DNA of 63,938 nucleotides from Chloroflexota bacterium (GTDB lineage Bacteria > Chloroflexota > Anaerolineae > UBA4142): contig JAMCQI010000032.1 in assembly GCA_023381515.1 (NCBI GenBank), positions 1 to 63,938 on the forward strand, written 5' to 3'. Shown in pieces: positions 61,052 to 63,938 of this stretch; positions within the stretch are counted from its first letter, which is position 1, and each line of letters begins with the position of its first letter. Both the position numbers and the translations under genes were made by a program. The notes under the pieces are model-generated. The model ran no database searches and was not told the DNA's origin. It saw nothing but the letters and a program-made list of their open reading frames with translations.

Positions 61052-62668
61052 TTATGCCTCACTCCAGCGCGATTTGATCCCCAGCTTTTTGTCGCGGGCG
61101 ATCAACGCCCGCTTGTACTGCTCGAGCCGTTCAAACTCTTGGGCATTCGTCAGTACCTCTACTTGTTCCTTCTCCCAATCGTGCTTGACACTGCCATAGA
61201 TCGGCAGCCCATTGCGGCGACGATGCCAGGCATAGTAGAGCAAGCAGAGGATGATCCAGGCCGGCCCGGCGATCCGCCCGATCTCATGAGTGAGAATCAC
61301 CGTGAAAAAGATGCTGCTTACTCCCAGGAATCCCAAAAACGCGAGGATCGGAATCTCGACGACGCTTCCATCTTTCCGCTTCCAGGGGATATTGAAAGGC
61401 ACTTTATAAGGACGGGGCGTATAGGGATCGATAAAGCGGAGCCTGATCAGCGAAATGAAAACGAGCATATAGCCGAAGGTGGCGCCAAAGGCATACATGT
61501 TCGCCAGCGTATCCAGGACACTCGGCGTGAAGAAAGCCGCGATCGTCAGCACCACACCCACCCATCCAAAGCCGACTATTGCATTGCTGGGAGTCTGGTA
61601 TTTGGGATGAACGTGGCTGAACCAAGGATCGACAAGGCGAAAGTGGCTCATCGAGAAAATGAGGCGCGAATCACCCATGACGCCCGTGTTCGAGGAAATG
61701 AAGAGGATCGTCGCGCCCAGGAATGCGGCAAAGGGACCGGCAATGATTCCCAAGTAGGGGATATTGGAGGCCAGAAAAGCGATCGGATCGGACTCGTGTA
61801 CCTTGAAATCATGCCAGGGCAAGATACCCAGCCCGACGACGGAAAACCCCAGCGCCAGGATGAAGACAGTAAAGATCAGCGCAATCGAAGTACGGGGGAT
61901 GATCGTCGCAGGCCTTAGGGTCTCCTGTGCGGCTTGGGAGATACTCTCCAGACCGACGAAGGAAATAATGGCGAGCGAAAAGCCATACATGAACTGCTGG
62001 GGACTGGGAAAGTCAAACAGCCACTGGCGAAGCAACAGGTCCGGTTTCCACACGAGCAAAAAGCCAAAGGTGACGATGGACATCTCCATGAACAGGTCGA
62101 TGGCTCCAATGACCTCGTTGACCAAGGAGGACTCGGCGATGCCGCGAATGTTCAGCCATCGGAGAAAGACGACCATGACGACGGTTTCCACGAGCCACAG
62201 CACGTTGACATCCTTGAACGGTCCAATCGTGTAGGCAAAGTTCTCGATGTGGAGACCAAAGTAAGGCAAGAAAAAGTTGACATAGCCCGTCGAAGCCACT
62301 GCGAAAAGAGCGATATCGATCGTATAATCGAGCAACAGCGCGGCACCCGCTGTGAATCCCCAAAAGTCTCCCAGCCCGCGCAGCGAATAATAGTGGCCGC
62401 CTCCTGCGACAGGGTACGACGAGGCTAGTTCTGTGAACGCGAACCCAATCATGATGTAGACCAATCCGGCCAGAGCAAACGCTAGCGGCGCGCCTCCTTG
62501 CGCTGCTCCGATCACCAGCCCTAGGGCCACATAGATGTCTGCCCCCACATCTGCATAGCCCCACGTATACGACCCCCAGATCGTCACTGTCCTCCGGAGC
62601 CCGACCGGTTGTCCCGCCGAGGGCGCCTCGATTACTCTCGCCGCCGGAATAGTTGCTACTTCCGCCAT
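61052..62668 (-). CDS. APC-superfamily amino acid permease
   Basis: 538 residues, twelve helices. The N-terminus GLRRTVTIWGSYTWGYADVGADIYVALG and SYPVAGGGHYYSLRGLGDFWGF in helix 2/3 are typical of APC amino acid/polyamine transporters. FVGLESISQAAQETLRPATIIPR is the conserved cytoplasmic loop. The C-terminal soluble tail (GSVKHDWEKEQVEVLTNAQEFERLEQYKRALIARDKK) is shared with the partial permease at 63562. It heads an operon with a small membrane protein and a membrane-anchored stress protein. Its leader contains a promoter and an intrinsic terminator, suggesting control by attenuation. Confidence 0.92.
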   Translation of the reverse strand: MAEVATIPAARVIEAPSAGQPVGLRRTVTIWGSYTWGYADVGADIYVALGLVIGAAQGGAPLAFALAGLVYIMIGFAFTELASSYPVAGGGHYYSLRGLGDFWGFTAGAALLLDYTIDIALFAVASTGYVNFFLPYFGLHIENFAYTIGPFKDVNVLWLVETVVMVVFLRWLNIRGIAESSLVNEVIGAIDLFMEMSIVTFGFLLVWKPDLLLRQWLFDFPSPQQFMYGFSLAIISFVGLESISQAAQETLRPATIIPRTSIALIFTVFILALGFSVVGLGILPWHDFKVHESDPIAFLASNIPYLGIIAGPFAAFLGATILFISSNTGVMGDSRLIFSMSHFRLVDPWFSHVHPKYQTPSNAIVGFGWVGVVLTIAAFFTPSVLDTLANMYAFGATFGYMLVFISLIRLRFIDPYTPRPYKVPFNIPWKRKDGSVVEIPILAFLGFLGVSSIFFTVILTHEIGRIAGPAWIILCLLYYAWHRRRNGLPIYGSVKHDWEKEQVEVLTNAQEFERLEQYKRALIARDKKLGIKSRWSEA

Positions 62669-62713
62669 AAGCTGTCACACCCCATAATCGATGTAGAACT
62701 GTAGGCAAAAGAA

Positions 62714-62751
62714 AACGGCTCACCCCGTTGTGCCGGAACGGATGAGCCGTT
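62714..62751 (-). terminator. Intrinsic terminator in the leader of the APC permease operon
   Basis: AACGGCTCA (62714-62722) pairs with TGAGCCGTT (62743-62751). An inner CCGTT/AACGG stem stacks inside, and on the minus strand a TTTTCTTTT tract follows. It sits between the promoter and the permease start. A second hairpin (CCCxACG/CGTxGGG) lies upstream near 62783-62807. The arrangement fits a riboswitch or other attenuator. Confidence 0.7.
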
Positions 62752-62829
62752 CACGTTCTGCTCCCATGATCCGGTGAAGCAAGCCCACACGACTTACGCC
62801 GTAGGGACGTCTTCGCCAACTACTTGGTC

Positions 62830-62857
62830 ATCATAGCACTGACGAGAGACAAGTCAA
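62830..62857 (-). promoter_or_regulatory. Promoter of the APC permease operon
   Basis: On the minus strand TTGACT (62857-62852), 16 nt, then TATGAT (62835-62830). The transcript would have a leader of about 155 nt before the ATG at 62668. Confidence 0.65.
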
Positions 62858-62946
62858 TAGAAAAGTCGCGGCAGGAAGAGTTTCTTGATGCATCCTTGAT
62901 TCGCCCTCGCGTGGTTCTAGACGATTTCTTGACATTCGCGGTCGGG

Positions 62947-63525
62947 TCAGGCGGCAATGGCGATGGGACGCGCGGCCACCGGCACCTTGTCCACGATGAC
63001 TTCGCACGCGGACCGGCGCAATATCTCCGCGCTCGTCTTTCTCCACTCCGCCAGCACGCGAGCGTCGGCGTCCATTTCCAACACAATCGCATCAACGCGC
63101 TCATCCCGCGCGACTTGGAGAATGCCCTCCGCCGCATTCCGCTGCCGCACAATATACATACACGTCGGATAGCCATGCTCTTTCGCGATCGCGTGGGCGA
63201 GATCCAAAGACTCGTTCGCCGCTTGGTCGACCTCCGGCAGAGGCGCGTCGAGATTCAGCTCATACGGGACGACGATCACATAGACGAGCACCAGTTCCGC
63301 GTCCCGGTTCGGCATCAGGCGAGCCGCCAATTCCATCGGCTGTTCGGATGGGATCCCTTCTACAATCGGAACAAGCAGCCTGCAGCCCGCAGCGGCCTTC
63401 CGGCGAGACCGCGTATCCGCCTTGGGCGCGCGCGGCCTATGCCACACCATGAACATGGGCATACCGATGCCCGCGGCAAAGATCAATCCCATTATGATCC
63501 CAAGCGTATGAGCCTGAAGAACCAT
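62947..63525 (-). CDS. Universal stress protein (UspA fold) with an N-terminal membrane anchor, second copy
   Basis: 192 residues. An N-terminal helix (TLGIIMGLIFAAGIGMPMFMVW) and a basic linker (HRPRAPKADTRSRRK) are followed by a UspA domain: RLLVPIVEGIPSEQPMELAARL, VYVIVVPYELNLDAPLP, DAIVLEMD and SAEILRRSACEVIVDKVP. It follows the C-terminus of another APC permease by 36 bp, mirroring the arrangement at 60198-62668. Ligand-binding glycines are poorly conserved, so ATP binding is uncertain. Confidence 0.85.
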   Translation of the reverse strand: MVLQAHTLGIIMGLIFAAGIGMPMFMVWHRPRAPKADTRSRRKAAAGCRLLVPIVEGIPSEQPMELAARLMPNRDAELVLVYVIVVPYELNLDAPLPEVDQAANESLDLAHAIAKEHGYPTCMYIVRQRNAAEGILQVARDERVDAIVLEMDADARVLAEWRKTSAEILRRSACEVIVDKVPVAARPIAIAA

Positions 63526-63561
63526 CTACGATCTGTCCTTTCGGCGAATAGCTGTCACCGG

Positions 63562-63938
63562 CTAGCGCAAAGGGCGGAGAGAAGAAACGTCGGCGGCAGG
63601 CCGGCCAATCTCCACCCCTTTACGATCACGCCCGGCGAGCGCATCCTTGTATTCTTCGAGCAATTCATATTCCTCGGCGCTCGTCAGCACCTTGATCTGC
63701 TCCTGCTCCCAATCATGTGCTACGCTTCCCAAGACCGACATGTAGTTGCGCCGGCGCCAAAACACGTAATAGACTGTGCAGAGAATCACCCAGGCGGGTC
63801 CCGCAATCCGTCCAATCTCGTGCGTCAGCACAACCTCAAAGAGAATAAATGCCACGCCGCACATGCCCAGCACGCCGAGCACCGGAAAATCCACCCGGCG
63901 CCCGTGCCAGTTGATCTTGAGATTGACGGGCATGATGT
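63562..63938 (-). CDS. APC-superfamily amino acid permease, C-terminal part (cut by window edge)
   Basis: About 125 residues are visible. Two hydrophobic segments include LTHEIGRIAGPAWVILCTVYYVF, nearly identical to the complete permease at 61052 (LTHEIGRIAGPAWIILCLLYYAW). They are followed by the same kind of charged soluble tail (GSVAHDWEQEQIKVLTSAEEYELLEEYKDALAGRDRK). The ATG at 63933 is internal; the gene continues beyond the window. It is paired with the stress protein gene downstream. Confidence 0.85.
   Translation of the reverse strand, partial: IMPVNLKINWHGRRVDFPVLGVLGMCGVAFILFEVVLTHEIGRIAGPAWVILCTVYYVFWRRRNYMSVLGSVAHDWEQEQIKVLTSAEEYELLEEYKDALAGRDRKGVEIGRPAADVSSLRPLR

Noticed and set aside
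62669..62830. c-di-AMP (ydaO-type) riboswitch before the APC permease
   Set aside because: Gene context fits, but the conserved G-rich and GAAUC-type core elements are not evident.
1..63938. tRNA genes, rRNA genes, CRISPR arrays, intact insertion sequences
   Set aside because: No TpsiC-loop/acceptor combinations, regularly spaced repeats or transposase-like frames were seen on reading; a covariance-model scan could still find a missed tRNA.

Overview
The window looks like chromosomal DNA of a high-GC bacterium, most likely a Chloroflexota (Anaerolineae-like) lineage. The basis is the gene content: lar nickel-cofactor genes, a form-II CO-dehydrogenase-like molybdenum hydroxylase, FtsX-type exporters, PD40 lipoproteins and very large GT-C-like membrane proteins. 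This is inference; there is no rRNA or other marker gene here. I saw no tRNA, rRNA, CRISPR array or intact transposase.

Layout. 1-2.9 kb: the end of a LuxR-type regulator and small exported or membrane proteins. 2.9-6.6 kb (minus): larE-larB-larC for the nickel-pincer nucleotide cofactor, plus a DapB-like reductase lacking the catalytic histidine pair. 6.8-11.6 kb (minus): a MacAB-like exporter whose ATPase is fused to a cyclic-nucleotide-binding-like domain. 12.0-18.4 kb (plus): a molybdenum hydroxylase operon (small, large and FAD subunits) followed by its MoxR/VWA maturation pair, with a long attenuated leader and an internal terminator. 18.8-25.5 kb (plus): a radical SAM/SPASM protein, a peptide-type ABC importer without ATPases, and a GalU-like pyrophosphorylase overlapping a glucuronokinase-like GHMP kinase. 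25.6-29.6 kb: folE, an NnrS-like membrane protein, and a divergent TetR/MFS pair with palindromic operators. 29.6-38.4 kb (minus): an Nramp gene remnant, a large sensor kinase, CtpA-like and HtrA-like proteases, a three-gene membrane redox operon and an alpha/beta hydrolase.

38.5-57.6 kb (plus): a two-component system, then a glycan assembly locus (flippase, three GT2, a radical SAM protein with a CX4CX2C cluster motif, two GT4, two giant membrane proteins), then a lipoprotein joining a six-bladed TolB-like propeller to an M15-type peptidase domain. Direct repeats spaced 11 bp lie upstream of both the response regulator and the propeller-peptidase gene, suggesting that the regulator controls both.

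57.6-59.4 kb is a graveyard of gene remnants (MacA, MacB, VWA), with deletions, a frameshift and in-frame stops. 59.5-63.9 kb (minus, apart from one plus-strand gene) holds two related modules of an APC permease and a membrane-anchored universal stress protein. The two stress-protein genes share a 55-nt identical stretch, and the complete permease is preceded by a promoter and an intrinsic terminator.
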